Source of the DNA: Thermoguttaceae bacterium
GTDB lineage: Bacteria > Planctomycetota > Planctomycetia > Pirellulales > Thermoguttaceae
Assembly: GCA_017550965.1 (NCBI GenBank)
Contig: JAFZNK010000076.1
Span: 1 to 40,681, forward strand
Direction: 5' to 3'
DNA length: 40,681 nucleotides
How positions within the stretch are numbered: the stretch's first letter is position 1; every line of letters starts with the position of its first letter. The translations under genes were made by a program, and so were the position numbers. The notes beneath the pieces are model-generated. The model had not been told where the DNA came from. It made no database searches and was given only the letters and a program-made list of their open reading frames with translations. Positions 25,478 through 33,623 of the stretch are shown here, piece after piece.

Positions 25478-28198
25478 ATGTCGCGAAGAATTATTTCCGC
25501 TTGCGTTTGGGCGTTTTTTTTGGCTTCCGCCTTTGCGTTTGCCGACGAATCGAAGACGATGTTCCCGTTCGTTATTGAAAAGGGGGCGCCGGACAATATC
25601 ACGAACGTCCAGACTTGGGATTCGCCCGCTCCTGTCGCCGGGACGGCGGGGTTTCTTGTCGACTCCAAGGGCGAATTTGCGTCCGCGTCGGGCAAAACGC
25701 GGCTACTCGGCACGAATTTCTGTTTTGGCGCGAGTTTTACAACCAAAGAAAAAGCCGAGCGCGTCGCCGATTCGCTCGCGCGGTTCGGAGTCGGGGTCGT
25801 GCGCCTTCATCACATGGATTCGCGCGACATTTGGGGCAAGAATTTTGACAAAGGCACGACCGAAATCGACCCCGATCAGCTCGATCGACTTGACTACGTG
25901 ATCTATTGTCTCGAGCAAAAAGGGATCTATGTCAATATCAACCTCCACGTTTCCCGCGCGTTCAAAGAAATCGACGGGTTCCCCAACGCCGCTCAGCTCC
26001 CGACGCAAAACAAAGGCGTCGACAATTTCGATCGGAAAATGATCGAGTATCAAAAGAAATACGCCAAAGACTTGCTCACGCACGTCAACCCGTACACGGG
26101 CAAGTCGTATGCGGACGACCCCGGCGTCGCGGTCGTCGAAATCAATAACGAAAACTCGGTCGTCGCGAGCTGGTCGTGGGGACAGCTGGACGACTTGCCG
26201 GAGCCGTATTGCGACGAATTCCGCGCGTTGTGGAACAAGTGGCTGCTGAAAAAATACGGGTCGACCGCCAACTTGCGCAAGGCGTGGGACTGCAAGTCGA
26301 TTCCTTTTGGCGAGAACAAAATCGCCGCGATCGGTGAAAACTTCAAGTTTGACGCCGGCTGGCGACTCGAGTCGGACGCCAATGCGAAATACAGCTATAA
26401 AATCGTGCCCGCGTCCGAGACGGGAATCGGCTCGCCCGCGCTTCAGTTCAGCGTCGAACAGATCGGGGACGTGGCGTGGCATCCGCAATTCAACTTCTCC
26501 GGGCTGAAAATCCAAAAAGGAACGCCGTATCTTTTGGAATTCAAGTTGCGCGTAAAAGCCGGGGAAGCGCCGAACGTCGGGCATTCTCAGGCGCACGATC
26601 CCTGGCATGGACTCGGATTCAGCATGCGTCCAAAAGCGTCCGACGAATGGACGACGGTCAAGGCGGCGTTCATCGCGCCGGAAGACGACGACATGACGCG
26701 AATTTCGTTCAGCGGATTCAACGCCGGCGACGTCTTTGAAATCGCCGACGTCACGTTCCGCGAAGGGGGCGATCTGGGCTTCGCCGAAGATCAAACGATC
26801 GAAGACGGAACGGTTCCCGTCGCGAAGAAAAAGGGCGAGCCGACGCTGTTCGGCGAAAAAGGACTCGCCGACTTCTCCGATTTCCTGCACGATCTGGAAA
26901 ATTCGTATTGGCAGGAAATGTACAAGTACGTCAAGTCGCTCGGCGTCAAATCGCTCGTTACCGGGACGCAGCTCCAATACGGGTTCTGGCACAATCAGGC
27001 GCGGCTCGACTACTGCGACATTCACGCGTACTGGAACCATCCGAACTTTCCGCGCCGTCAATGGGACGGCAACGACTGGCTCGTGAAAAACACGTGTCTG
27101 GCGAATTCGCCCGATACAGGAACGCTCTCGAATTTGTCGGCGGTTCGCGTGATCGGTCGACCGTTCACCTGCTCCGAGTACGACCATCCGTATCCGAACC
27201 AATATTGCGCCGAGGGGAACGTCATGCTCGCCGCCGTCGCCGCGTTCCAGGACTGGTCGGCGACGTTCCAATTCGCGTGGTCGCACGGGGACGAATTCGA
27301 CCGCGACGCGTGCGGCTCGTTCTTTGACGAATGCTCGCAGACGGTCAAGATCGCGCACCTGCCCGCGTGCTACGGGATGTTCGTTCGCGGCGACGTTCAG
27401 TCGGGGCCGGGCGAATTCTATTACGCGCCGTCGATGACCGAACAAAAAGAACAGGAAATCATGGGCGGACTGCTCAGCGACTATCACCGTCCGCTCGTTC
27501 GTGGCCTGGGAATCGATCCGTCGCTGTCGCTTGCCGTTTTCTCCGGGGTCGAATTGCCCGACTTGAATCTTGCGAAATCGGACGCGCTCAAAAACGCGAA
27601 AAAAATCGACGCGTGGAGCGACTTGCCCGAGCGATTCGGATCGGCGGAAAAGAAAGAGATCGTCAACGACTTCGGCGAGATCAAGTGGAACTATCAGGAA
27701 AAAGACAAGAGCTTCTTTACCGTCGACACGGCGAATACGAAAGTCTTCAGCGGTTTTGTCGGCGCGCCGCAACAATTTGACGGCGTGACGCTCGATATTG
27801 GCGAAACGGAGCTCGGCTGGGCGACCGTTTCGCTCGTGAAAGCCAAAAACGCCGTTAAAGGCGCGAAGAAATCGGGCAAATTGACGCAAGGCTCCTACTT
27901 GCTCACGGCGACCGGACTCATGCACAACACGGACGCGAAAATGGTCGAAGTCGACGACAATAACGTGACGACCGCCGGACATTTCGGCGGCTCGCCCGGT
28001 CGCGCGCCGATTCTTTGCGAGGGCGTTCCGGCGACGGTTGCGCTCGCCGGCGTTTCCGCGAGCGACGTCGAAGTCTACGCGCTGAACAATCGCGGCGATC
28101 GCGCCGAAAAGCTGACGGTCAAAGCGAACGGCGACGGGTGCAAGTTCAGTTTCGGTCCGGAACAAAAGACGATCTGGTACGAAATTGTCGTCAAATAA
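25478..28198 (+). CDS. secreted clan GH-A glycoside hydrolase with inserted carbohydrate-binding domain
   Basis: The product is 906 residues. The first ~22 form a signal peptide (MSRRIISAC, a hydrophobic core, FAFADE). A TIM-barrel hydrolase follows: RLHHMDSRDIWG near residue 109, the acid/base Glu in VEINNEN (E225), and the nucleophile Glu in TCSEYDHPYP (E567). This spacing is longer than usual because residues ~288-431 form a beta-sandwich resembling a CBM4/9-type module (GWRLES... to GDVFEIADVTF). The C-terminal ~200 residues look like a beta-rich accessory domain. It should cleave a beta-linked polysaccharide outside the cytoplasm; the exact GH family is not clear. The ATG is preferred over an upstream TTG because GAGG is correctly spaced. 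It is the first gene of a rightward hydrolase cluster. Confidence 0.82.
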   Translation: MSRRIISACVWAFFLASAFAFADESKTMFPFVIEKGAPDNITNVQTWDSPAPVAGTAGFLVDSKGEFASASGKTRLLGTNFCFGASFTTKEKAERVADSLARFGVGVVRLHHMDSRDIWGKNFDKGTTEIDPDQLDRLDYVIYCLEQKGIYVNINLHVSRAFKEIDGFPNAAQLPTQNKGVDNFDRKMIEYQKKYAKDLLTHVNPYTGKSYADDPGVAVVEINNENSVVASWSWGQLDDLPEPYCDEFRALWNKWLLKKYGSTANLRKAWDCKSIPFGENKIAAIGENFKFDAGWRLESDANAKYSYKIVPASETGIGSPALQFSVEQIGDVAWHPQFNFSGLKIQKGTPYLLEFKLRVKAGEAPNVGHSQAHDPWHGLGFSMRPKASDEWTTVKAAFIAPEDDDMTRISFSGFNAGDVFEIADVTFREGGDLGFAEDQTIEDGTVPVAKKKGEPTLFGEKGLADFSDFLHDLENSYWQEMYKYVKSLGVKSLVTGTQLQYGFWHNQARLDYCDIHAYWNHPNFPRRQWDGNDWLVKNTCLANSPDTGTLSNLSAVRVIGRPFTCSEYDHPYPNQYCAEGNVMLAAVAAFQDWSATFQFAWSHGDEFDRDACGSFFDECSQTVKIAHLPACYGMFVRGDVQSGPGEFYYAPSMTEQKEQEIMGGLLSDYHRPLVRGLGIDPSLSLAVFSGVELPDLNLAKSDALKNAKKIDAWSDLPERFGSAEKKEIVNDFGEIKWNYQEKDKSFFTVDTANTKVFSGFVGAPQQFDGVTLDIGETELGWATVSLVKAKNAVKGAKKSGKLTQGSYLLTATGLMHNTDAKMVEVDDNNVTTAGHFGGSPGRAPILCEGVPATVALAGVSASDVEVYALNNRGDRAEKLTVKANGDGCKFSFGPEQKTIWYEIVVK

Positions 28199-28217
28199 CG
28201 CGGCGGATAAGAACGAA

Positions 28218-29126
28218 ATGACGTCTGTTTTATCAAAAAGCGACTTGATCGGCGCGACGACGACGCTTCGCGCGGCGCTGGAACGCGCCGACGTCGCCGC
28301 GCAATCGGAGATTCCGGTCTCGCTCTGGGGCGAGGTCGGAGTCGGCAAGGAGACGTTCGCGCGCCTGATCGCATCGACGCCCGTCGTCAAACTCGACTGC
28401 GCGCGGCTTTCGGCGCGGCGCTGGAACGCGCTGTTGGCGGAAAACGAATTGAGCGCGCTCGTCGCGGACGCGTTGGGAACGCTCTATTTGACGAACGTCG
28501 AAACGATCCCGAAGCCGATTCAACGCCGCCTGGCGCGCGCGATCCGCGACGAACGCGTCAAGGCGCGGTTCCTGCTCGGCTCGTCGAAACCGTATCTGGA
28601 GTCGCGAGAAAACGAACTTTGGGATTCGGAATTCGACGCAATACTTCAGTCGTATCCAATTAAAGCGCCCGCGCTGCGCGAACGAACGAACGACTTTGCG
28701 GAACTGGCGCAGGCTTTTTTTCGCGAGGCTCAGTCGGAAATCGGAGCGTATCCGCGGTCGCTGACGAATAAAGAGCTAAGCGCGTTGAACGATCTGGATT
28801 ACCCCGAGAATCTGGACGACCTGCGGCGTCGGGTCGCCTACGTCGCGGAAAACGACGCGGTTCCGCAACAGGTCGTGACGCCGGTCGTATTTAGCGTCGC
28901 CGCGCCGCAGCCGACTCCAAATCGCGCGGAAAAACCCGTCGATCGAGACGCGCCGTTCCAGAGTCTGGACGCGGCGATTATCGCGCATATTGAGGAAGCG
29001 CTTCAACTCAGCGGAGGAATTGTCGACGGAGAAAAGGGCGCCGCCGAATTGCTCGACGTCAACCCGCACACGCTGCGATCGAAAATGCGCAAGTTTAAAA
29101 TCGACGTGAAGAAATTCCGCGACTGA
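28218..29126 (+). CDS. degenerate sigma-54-activator-like ATPase with Fis-type HTH
   Basis: The product is 302 residues. GEVGVGKE (38-45) matches the Walker A GESGTGKE of NtrC-family activators. PALRERTNDFAELAQAFF matches their 'PPLRERxEDI' block, and the last ~28 residues (AAELLDVNPHTLRSKMRKF) form a Fis-type DNA-binding helix-turn-helix. The GAFTGA loop that contacts sigma-54 is absent. The Walker B position reads GTLYLTNVE where GTLFLDEIG is usual, so the acidic pair is gone. No receiver or sensor domain precedes the ATPase. It is probably a DNA-binding regulator that no longer activates sigma-54. Its ATG lies 20 bases after the hydrolase stop, with GGATAAGA upstream; the frame is open from a TTG inside the preceding gene. 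Confidence 0.72.
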   Translation: MTSVLSKSDLIGATTTLRAALERADVAAQSEIPVSLWGEVGVGKETFARLIASTPVVKLDCARLSARRWNALLAENELSALVADALGTLYLTNVETIPKPIQRRLARAIRDERVKARFLLGSSKPYLESRENELWDSEFDAILQSYPIKAPALRERTNDFAELAQAFFREAQSEIGAYPRSLTNKELSALNDLDYPENLDDLRRRVAYVAENDAVPQQVVTPVVFSVAAPQPTPNRAEKPVDRDAPFQSLDAAIIAHIEEALQLSGGIVDGEKGAAELLDVNPHTLRSKMRKFKIDVKKFRD

Positions 29127-29145
29127 CCAAAAGGAGGAACGAAAC

Positions 29146-29469
29146 ATGGGGTTTTTCAAAAAGAAAAGCGAAAAAAAGAAACCGCGCGTTACGAATGAAA
29201 TAGAGAACAAACAACTCAAAGAGAATATCGCCGACGCCGCGTTGGCGATTCTGACTCAAGGCGAAGATTATCAAGACCTGGTTAATACCATAGTCAAGTT
29301 TGGCTATTTGTACGACGTCGAAAGTCGCGGAACGGAGGCTCTGTTCAAAGTCGTAACCGACAAGACGACCGTTTATTTCGCGGTTCAATTTGACAAGTTG
29401 TTGCGCCTCGATTTTACGGAAGAAGCGTTCAATGACACGGTCGCTCGTATGAAAGAAGCGCACGGTTGA
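29146..29469 (+). CDS. 107-residue Lys-rich hypothetical protein (tandem copy 1)
   Basis: I do not recognise this family. The product starts MGFFKKKSEKKKPR, very basic, and continues with a predicted helix (ENIADAALAILTQGEDYQDLV) and a beta-strand-like centre (GYLYDVESRGTEALFKVVTDKTTVYFAVQ). It ends in an acidic helix. There is no signal peptide or membrane segment. AAGGAGG lies eight bases before the ATG, a strong ribosome site. It follows the degenerate regulator gene and precedes a paralogue of identical length. The even size and shared layout suggest a small soluble domain with a nucleic-acid or phospholipid-binding basic lead, but the role is unknown. Confidence 0.75.
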   Translation: MGFFKKKSEKKKPRVTNEIENKQLKENIADAALAILTQGEDYQDLVNTIVKFGYLYDVESRGTEALFKVVTDKTTVYFAVQFDKLLRLDFTEEAFNDTVARMKEAHG

Positions 29470-29529
29470 AATTGCGCGCGCTTCAAATCTTCGAAAAGAC
29501 TTCCCGCGATCAACAACAGGGCCGGCGAA

Positions 29530-29853
29530 ATGAGTTTTTTCAAAAAGAAAAGCGAAAAAAAGAAACCGCGCGAAACAAACGAGCTCGAGAATAGTCAACT
29601 AAAAGAAAGGCTCGCCGACGCCGCGCTGGGGCTTTTAAGTCTGGGCGAAGACTATGGCGAGTTGAATCGTACGAAGGTCCGGTTCGGCTATTTGTTCCAG
29701 GTAGAAGATCGCGGAATACAGGCCATGTTCAAAATCATGACCGACAAGACGACCGCTTATTTTATCGCACAGGGGTCCAGCCTGTCCCGTATGAATTTTA
29801 CCGAGGAAACGTACAAATCGCTCGTTGAACAAACCTTGGAGTTGCATCGATAA
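29530..29853 (+). CDS. 107-residue Lys-rich hypothetical protein (tandem copy 2)
   Basis: This is a paralogue of the preceding gene with the same length and layout: MSFFKKKSEKKKPRETNELEN, then LADAALGLLSLGEDYGEL and GYLFQVEDRGIQAMFKIMTDKTTAYF. The first 37 coding bases after the second codon are identical to those of copy 1 (29536-29572 against 29152-29188), whereas the rest has clearly diverged. The ribosome site is weaker than that of copy 1. The stop is two bases before the GH43 ATG, so it is probably cotranscribed and may be coupled to it. Function unknown. Confidence 0.75.
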   Translation: MSFFKKKSEKKKPRETNELENSQLKERLADAALGLLSLGEDYGELNRTKVRFGYLFQVEDRGIQAMFKIMTDKTTAYFIAQGSSLSRMNFTEETYKSLVEQTLELHR

Positions 29854-29855
29854 TT

Positions 29856-30881
29856 ATGGAACGAAAATATTTAATCTTTCTGGCGTCCCTGACCCTCTGT
29901 CTGCCGTTGTTCGTCCGTCCGACCGCAAGCGCCGACGAGCCGACGCAATCTGAAACGAAACGGCTGGAGCCGAATTACATACGTCCCGGCGCGGATCCGT
30001 GGGTGATCGAATTTAACGGCAAATACTATTGGAGCCAGTCGAACAACCCCGCCCAGTCGATTTGCGTCTGGGAATCGGAGACGCCCGACAATCCGGGCGA
30101 ACGCCATACGATCTGGCGCGCGCCGCGACGTGGCCCGTATTCGCGCGAACTCTGGGCGCCGGAGATTCATCACTATAACGGAAAGTTCTACGTCCTCTTT
30201 GCCGCCGACGACGGCCAGAACAAGAATCACCGAACGTACGTTCTCGTTTCGGAAAGCGACGATCCGTTCTCCAAATACGAGTTGCACGGCCCTGTCTATA
30301 CGGGCGACTCCGAAGACGGCCAGTCGGACAATCATTGGGCGATCGACTCGACGATCTTCCCGTACAAGGACAAGTTCTATTTGATCTGGTCCGGCTGGGA
30401 AGACGATCAGGACGTCCAGTATCTCTACATCGCGCCGTTAAAAGAGAACTTGACGGAAACCGCCGGCCCGCGCGTTAAAATTTGCCATAACGCCGATTAT
30501 CTCTGGGAACGCGTGGAAGAACGGCTCGGAACGCGCGGACTCGCCGAAGGCCCGGAAATTTTGGAAGCGCCGAACGGCCGGATTTTCCTGACGTATTCGT
30601 GCGGAGCGAGCTGGCTTCCGACGTACAAAATCGGAATTCTGGAGCTTGTCGGGGACGATCCGATGAAGTCCGAGTCGTGGAAGAAATTCGACAAGCCGTG
30701 GTTCCAAAGCGACGAGTTCCAGTTCGGCGTCGGGCACGGCTCGTTCATTCGCGACAAAGACGGCCAAACGAGGTACGTCTACCACGCAAAAACAGATCGC
30801 AACGGCGGCTGGGGCGACCGCGCCGTCTTCTGGCGTTACGTCGATTTTGACGAAGACGGAACGCCGTCGATCCGGTATTAA
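29856..30881 (+). CDS. secreted GH43-family hydrolase (arabinofuranosidase/xylosidase type)
   Basis: This 341-residue product has a signal peptide (MERKYLIFLASLTLCLPLF, cleavage probably before ADEPT). It adopts the five-bladed propeller GH43 pattern. The general base Asp is in RPGADPWV (D47), the pKa-modulating Asp in WAIDSTIF (D164), and the acid Glu in LAEGPEIL (E231). The ELWAPEIHHYNGKFY strand between blades is also typical. GH43 enzymes remove L-arabinose or D-xylose units from plant or algal glycans. The exact substrate is not determined. The gene ends shortly before a strong terminator that closes the hydrolase operon. Confidence 0.9.
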   Translation: MERKYLIFLASLTLCLPLFVRPTASADEPTQSETKRLEPNYIRPGADPWVIEFNGKYYWSQSNNPAQSICVWESETPDNPGERHTIWRAPRRGPYSRELWAPEIHHYNGKFYVLFAADDGQNKNHRTYVLVSESDDPFSKYELHGPVYTGDSEDGQSDNHWAIDSTIFPYKDKFYLIWSGWEDDQDVQYLYIAPLKENLTETAGPRVKICHNADYLWERVEERLGTRGLAEGPEILEAPNGRIFLTYSCGASWLPTYKIGILELVGDDPMKSESWKKFDKPWFQSDEFQFGVGHGSFIRDKDGQTRYVYHAKTDRNGGWGDRAVFWRYVDFDEDGTPSIRY

Positions 30882-30906
30882 ACGTTCGCGCGGCGTCGTT
30901 AAAAAA

Positions 30907-30940
30907 CGCGTTCGACTCGATTGGGTCGAACGCGATTTTT
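30907..30940 (+). terminator. rho-independent terminator after the GH43 gene
   Basis: A perfect 10-bp stem (CGCGTTCGAC / GTCGAACGCG) with an eight-base loop is followed by ATTTTT. The A-run just before the stem means it could also terminate the leftward GH16 transcript arriving from the other side. Confidence 0.88.
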
Positions 30941-30965
30941 GAAGGGTCAATGCGTTAACTAACGA

Positions 30966-31868
30966 TCATTGATAAACGCGGACGTAGTCGATTTTGAATT
31001 CGGTCGGGCAAATCCCGTCGGCGATTTCTCCGCCCCAGGAGCCGCCGATGGCGGTGTTGAGAATGATATAGAATTTCTGATCGAAGGGCCAAATTGAAGT
31101 TTTCGACTCTTCTTCGGCTTTGTTGAACTCGAGCACGACCTGGTCGTCGACGAGAATCAGCATCTTTTCAGGGGTCCATTCGAGCGTATAGACGTAGAAC
31201 TGTTCTTCGGGGCGATCGAGTTCGACTTTGTTTCCTTTGCTGACGTTTTGCCAGCGTTCGCCGCCCTTTCGGCGCATGTGGATCGTGCCGTGCGACGTGC
31301 GAGGCGTGTGCCCGACGTATTCCATAATATCGATTTCGCCGCAGCCGGGCCAGCCGACTCGTCTGATGTTGTCGCCCATCATCCAGATCGCGGGCCAAAT
31401 CCCCTTGCCAGTCGGCAGCTGCGCGCGCACTTCGACGCGGCCGTACTGCCACGAGACTTTGCCCAGCGTCTCGATCGCGGCGGAGGTGTAGTCCGCTTCT
31501 TTTTTGCCCTGCGAGCCGGGCTTTCCTTCAATCGGGTATTTCTCTTTGATCGTCTTGATCGTCAGACAGCCGTCTTTCTGAAAGATATTCTCGACGCGCG
31601 CGTCGGTGTAATACTGCTGTTCGTTGTTGCGGACGTATCCGACTTCGTAGCTCCATTTGGACGCGTCGGGCAGCCCCGTCCCGTTAAATTCGTCTTGCCA
31701 AACGAGTTTCAACGTCCGTCCGTCGGTCGTTTTGACGGTCTGCGGCGCGTCGGAATCCGAGACGCTGACTTTCACACGCGCGGGATCAAGGGGTTCGTCG
31801 GCAAAAGCGGCCGGGCAAATAAAAGACGCCGCCAATGCGACGGCGAAGAAAAGACGATATTTCGACAT
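30966..31868 (-). CDS. secreted GH16-family beta-glucanase (copy 1)
   Basis: This 300-residue enzyme has a signal peptide (residues 1-23, ending FADEP) and a single GH16 jelly-roll domain. WQDEFNGTGLPDASKW opens the fold. The catalytic GEIDIMEYVG has nucleophile E178, assisting D180 and acid/base E183. GTIHMRR, YTLEWTPEKMLILVDD and a C-terminal FKIDYVRVYQ complete the family pattern. It is most like laminarinase/lichenase-type endo-beta-glucanases, though the substrate is inferred. AAAGGAA precedes the ATG. A near copy lies directly upstream, suggesting tandem duplication. The two GH16 genes read toward the GH43 operon, with terminators at the junction. Confidence 0.93.
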   Translation of the reverse strand: MSKYRLFFAVALAASFICPAAFADEPLDPARVKVSVSDSDAPQTVKTTDGRTLKLVWQDEFNGTGLPDASKWSYEVGYVRNNEQQYYTDARVENIFQKDGCLTIKTIKEKYPIEGKPGSQGKKEADYTSAAIETLGKVSWQYGRVEVRAQLPTGKGIWPAIWMMGDNIRRVGWPGCGEIDIMEYVGHTPRTSHGTIHMRRKGGERWQNVSKGNKVELDRPEEQFYVYTLEWTPEKMLILVDDQVVLEFNKAEEESKTSIWPFDQKFYIILNTAIGGSWGGEIADGICPTEFKIDYVRVYQ

Positions 31869-31908
31869 GTCGATTTCCTTTATCTGGTAAAAGGCGGGTT
31901 ATAGAAAT

Positions 31909-31928
31909 CGCGCGTCCTCAGACGCGCG
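31909..31928 (-). terminator. hairpin between the GH16 copies, possible terminator
   Basis: An 8-bp perfect GC-rich stem (CGCGCGTC / GACGCGCG) with a four-base loop lies downstream of the upstream GH16 gene. It is followed, reading leftward, by ATTTCTAT, a weak T-run. It may stop or attenuate transcription between the two paralogues. Confidence 0.5.
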
Positions 31929-32003
31929 TGTAATTGCGGAAAAACGCGAGTCGTCCTTTTGCGACTTGCTCGTCCTTGGAGAACGACGGCGCGACGCACA
32001 AAA

Positions 32004-32906
32004 TCATTGATAGACGCGAACGTAATCGATTTTGAATTCGGTCGGACAGGTATCGTCGGCGATTTCGCCGCCCCAGGAACCGCCAAGCGCCGTATTAATG
32101 AGCATATAGCATTTCTGATCGAACGGCCATTCTTCCGTTTTCGGCTCTTCTTCGGCTCTGTTGAATTCGAGAACGACCCGGTCGTCGACGAGAATGATCA
32201 TTTTCTCGGCCGTCCATTCGAGCGTATAGACGTAGAACTGCTCTTCGGGTCGATCGAGCAGAACGTCGCCGCCCTTGCTGACGACTTCCGATCGTCGGCC
32301 GCCCTTTTTGTGCAAGTGGATCGTGCCGTAAGCGCGGTGCGGCGTGTGCCCGACATATTCCATGACGTCGATTTCCCCGCAAAAAGGATGTCCGACGGTT
32401 GAGGAGTTGTCGCCCATCATCCAGATCGCGGGCCAAATACCCTTCCCTTTGGGCAGCTGGGCGCGCACTTCGATACGCCCGCATTGCCAGGAGGCTTTTC
32501 CGCGCGTTTCAATCGCCGCGGAGGTGTAGTCGGCTTCTTTCCTGCCTCTGGAACCGGGTTTGCCCTCGATCGGATACTTTTCTTTGATCGTTCGGATCGT
32601 CAAACTCCCGTCTTTCTGGAAGATATTTTCCAGACGAGCCCTTGTGTAGAACTGTTTTTCGTTGTTGCGGACGTACCCTTCCTCGTAGATCCATTTGGAC
32701 TCGTCGGGGAGACCCGTCCCGTTGAACTCGTCTTGCCAAACGAGTTTCAACGTTCGCCCGTCGGTCGTCGTGACCGTCTGGGGCGCGTCGGAATCCGAAG
32801 CGCTGACTTTCAAACGCGCCGGATCGAGCGGCTCGTCGGAAAATACGGCGGGGCAAACAAAAGAGACCGCCAGCGCGGCGGCAAAAACGATACGAAAACC
32901 TGACAT
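32004..32906 (-). CDS. secreted GH16-family beta-glucanase (copy 2)
   Basis: This is a 300-residue paralogue of the neighbouring GH16, the same length and alignable without gaps by eye. It has a signal peptide ending FSDEP, WQDEFNGTGLPDESKW, and catalytic E178, D180 and E183 in GEIDVMEYVGH. Differences concentrate in loops near the active-site cleft (residues ~168-176 and ~190-215), which could give a different product or chain-length preference. GGAGGA gives a clear ribosome site. Gene order suggests transcription from its own promoter upstream, downstream of cytidylate kinase. Confidence 0.93.
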   Translation of the reverse strand: MSGFRIVFAAALAVSFVCPAVFSDEPLDPARLKVSASDSDAPQTVTTTDGRTLKLVWQDEFNGTGLPDESKWIYEEGYVRNNEKQFYTRARLENIFQKDGSLTIRTIKEKYPIEGKPGSRGRKEADYTSAAIETRGKASWQCGRIEVRAQLPKGKGIWPAIWMMGDNSSTVGHPFCGEIDVMEYVGHTPHRAYGTIHLHKKGGRRSEVVSKGGDVLLDRPEEQFYVYTLEWTAEKMIILVDDRVVLEFNRAEEEPKTEEWPFDQKCYMLINTALGGSWGGEIADDTCPTEFKIDYVRVYQ

Positions 32907-32951
32907 GTCGATTCCTCCACTCTCATGACTCTTAAACGACGGGACGTTCGC

Positions 32952-33623
32952 CTACTGTAAAAACGCGAGCCGTTCCCGCGCGGCGCGTTCCATTTCCGCG
33001 ACGACTTGTTCGATCGACTTGCCGTCCGAATCGACGCGAATCGCGTCTTCCGGCTCGCGCAGCGGGCCGACTTCGCGCTCCATGTCGCTTTTGTCGCGCG
33101 CGATTATTTGTTCCAAAATGCGATCCAACGGCTCGTCTTCGCCCCGACTTCGCAATTCGCCGAGTCGGCGCCGCGCGCGTTCCTCGGGGGACGCGGTCAG
33201 GTAGAACTTGCAGCGCGCGTCCGGAAAGACGACGGAGCCTTGATCGCGTCCTTCGGTGGCGATTGGACGTTCGAGCCCGATACGACGCTGCGCTTCGACG
33301 AGAATCGCGCGCACGGACGGCGCGTTGGCCGGATAGCGAACCGCCTGCGATATTTCCTGCGCGCGCACCGCGTCGGTGACGTCTTCGCCGTTAAGGAACG
33401 TACGCCCCTCGCGCGACTCCAGCGTCGATTCCTTCGCGACGCGCTCAAGCGCGTCGACGTCTTCAAGATTCAGGCCGAGCCGAATCGCTTGCAGCGCGAT
33501 CGCGCGATACATCGCCCCGGTGTTGAGATACTCGATTCCCAAACGCGCCGCCAATTCGCGCGTCGTCGCGCTTTTGCCCGCGCCGGCGGGCCCGTCTACC
33601 GTCACTACGTCGATTAATTCCAC
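32952..33623 (-). CDS. cmk: cytidylate kinase
   Basis: This enzyme (about 223 residues) phosphorylates CMP and dCMP with ATP in the cytoplasm. The Walker A GPAGAGKS lies at residues 11-18 and the substrate segment is YLNTGAMYRA. EGRDQGSVVFPDA and the LID-region Arg cluster ERARRRLGEL are diagnostic of Cmk. The frame is open about 40 codons further upstream, but that part is unlike the family, and AGGAG lies eight bases before the GTG used here. It is a housekeeping gene in host codon use, which supports this flank being native chromosome. Confidence 0.93.
   Translation of the reverse strand: MELIDVVTVDGPAGAGKSATTRELAARLGIEYLNTGAMYRAIALQAIRLGLNLEDVDALERVAKESTLESREGRTFLNGEDVTDAVRAQEISQAVRYPANAPSVRAILVEAQRRIGLERPIATEGRDQGSVVFPDARCKFYLTASPEERARRRLGELRSRGEDEPLDRILEQIIARDKSDMEREVGPLREPEDAIRVDSDGKSIEQVVAEMERAARERLAFLQ

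Noticed and set aside
25703..28390. 895-codon open frame antisense to the GH-A hydrolase gene
   Set aside because: It is the mirror of a GC-rich gene with strong codon bias. The product is Arg/Val/Phe-rich with no domain pattern or ribosome site, while the rightward frame has a signal peptide and catalytic motifs.
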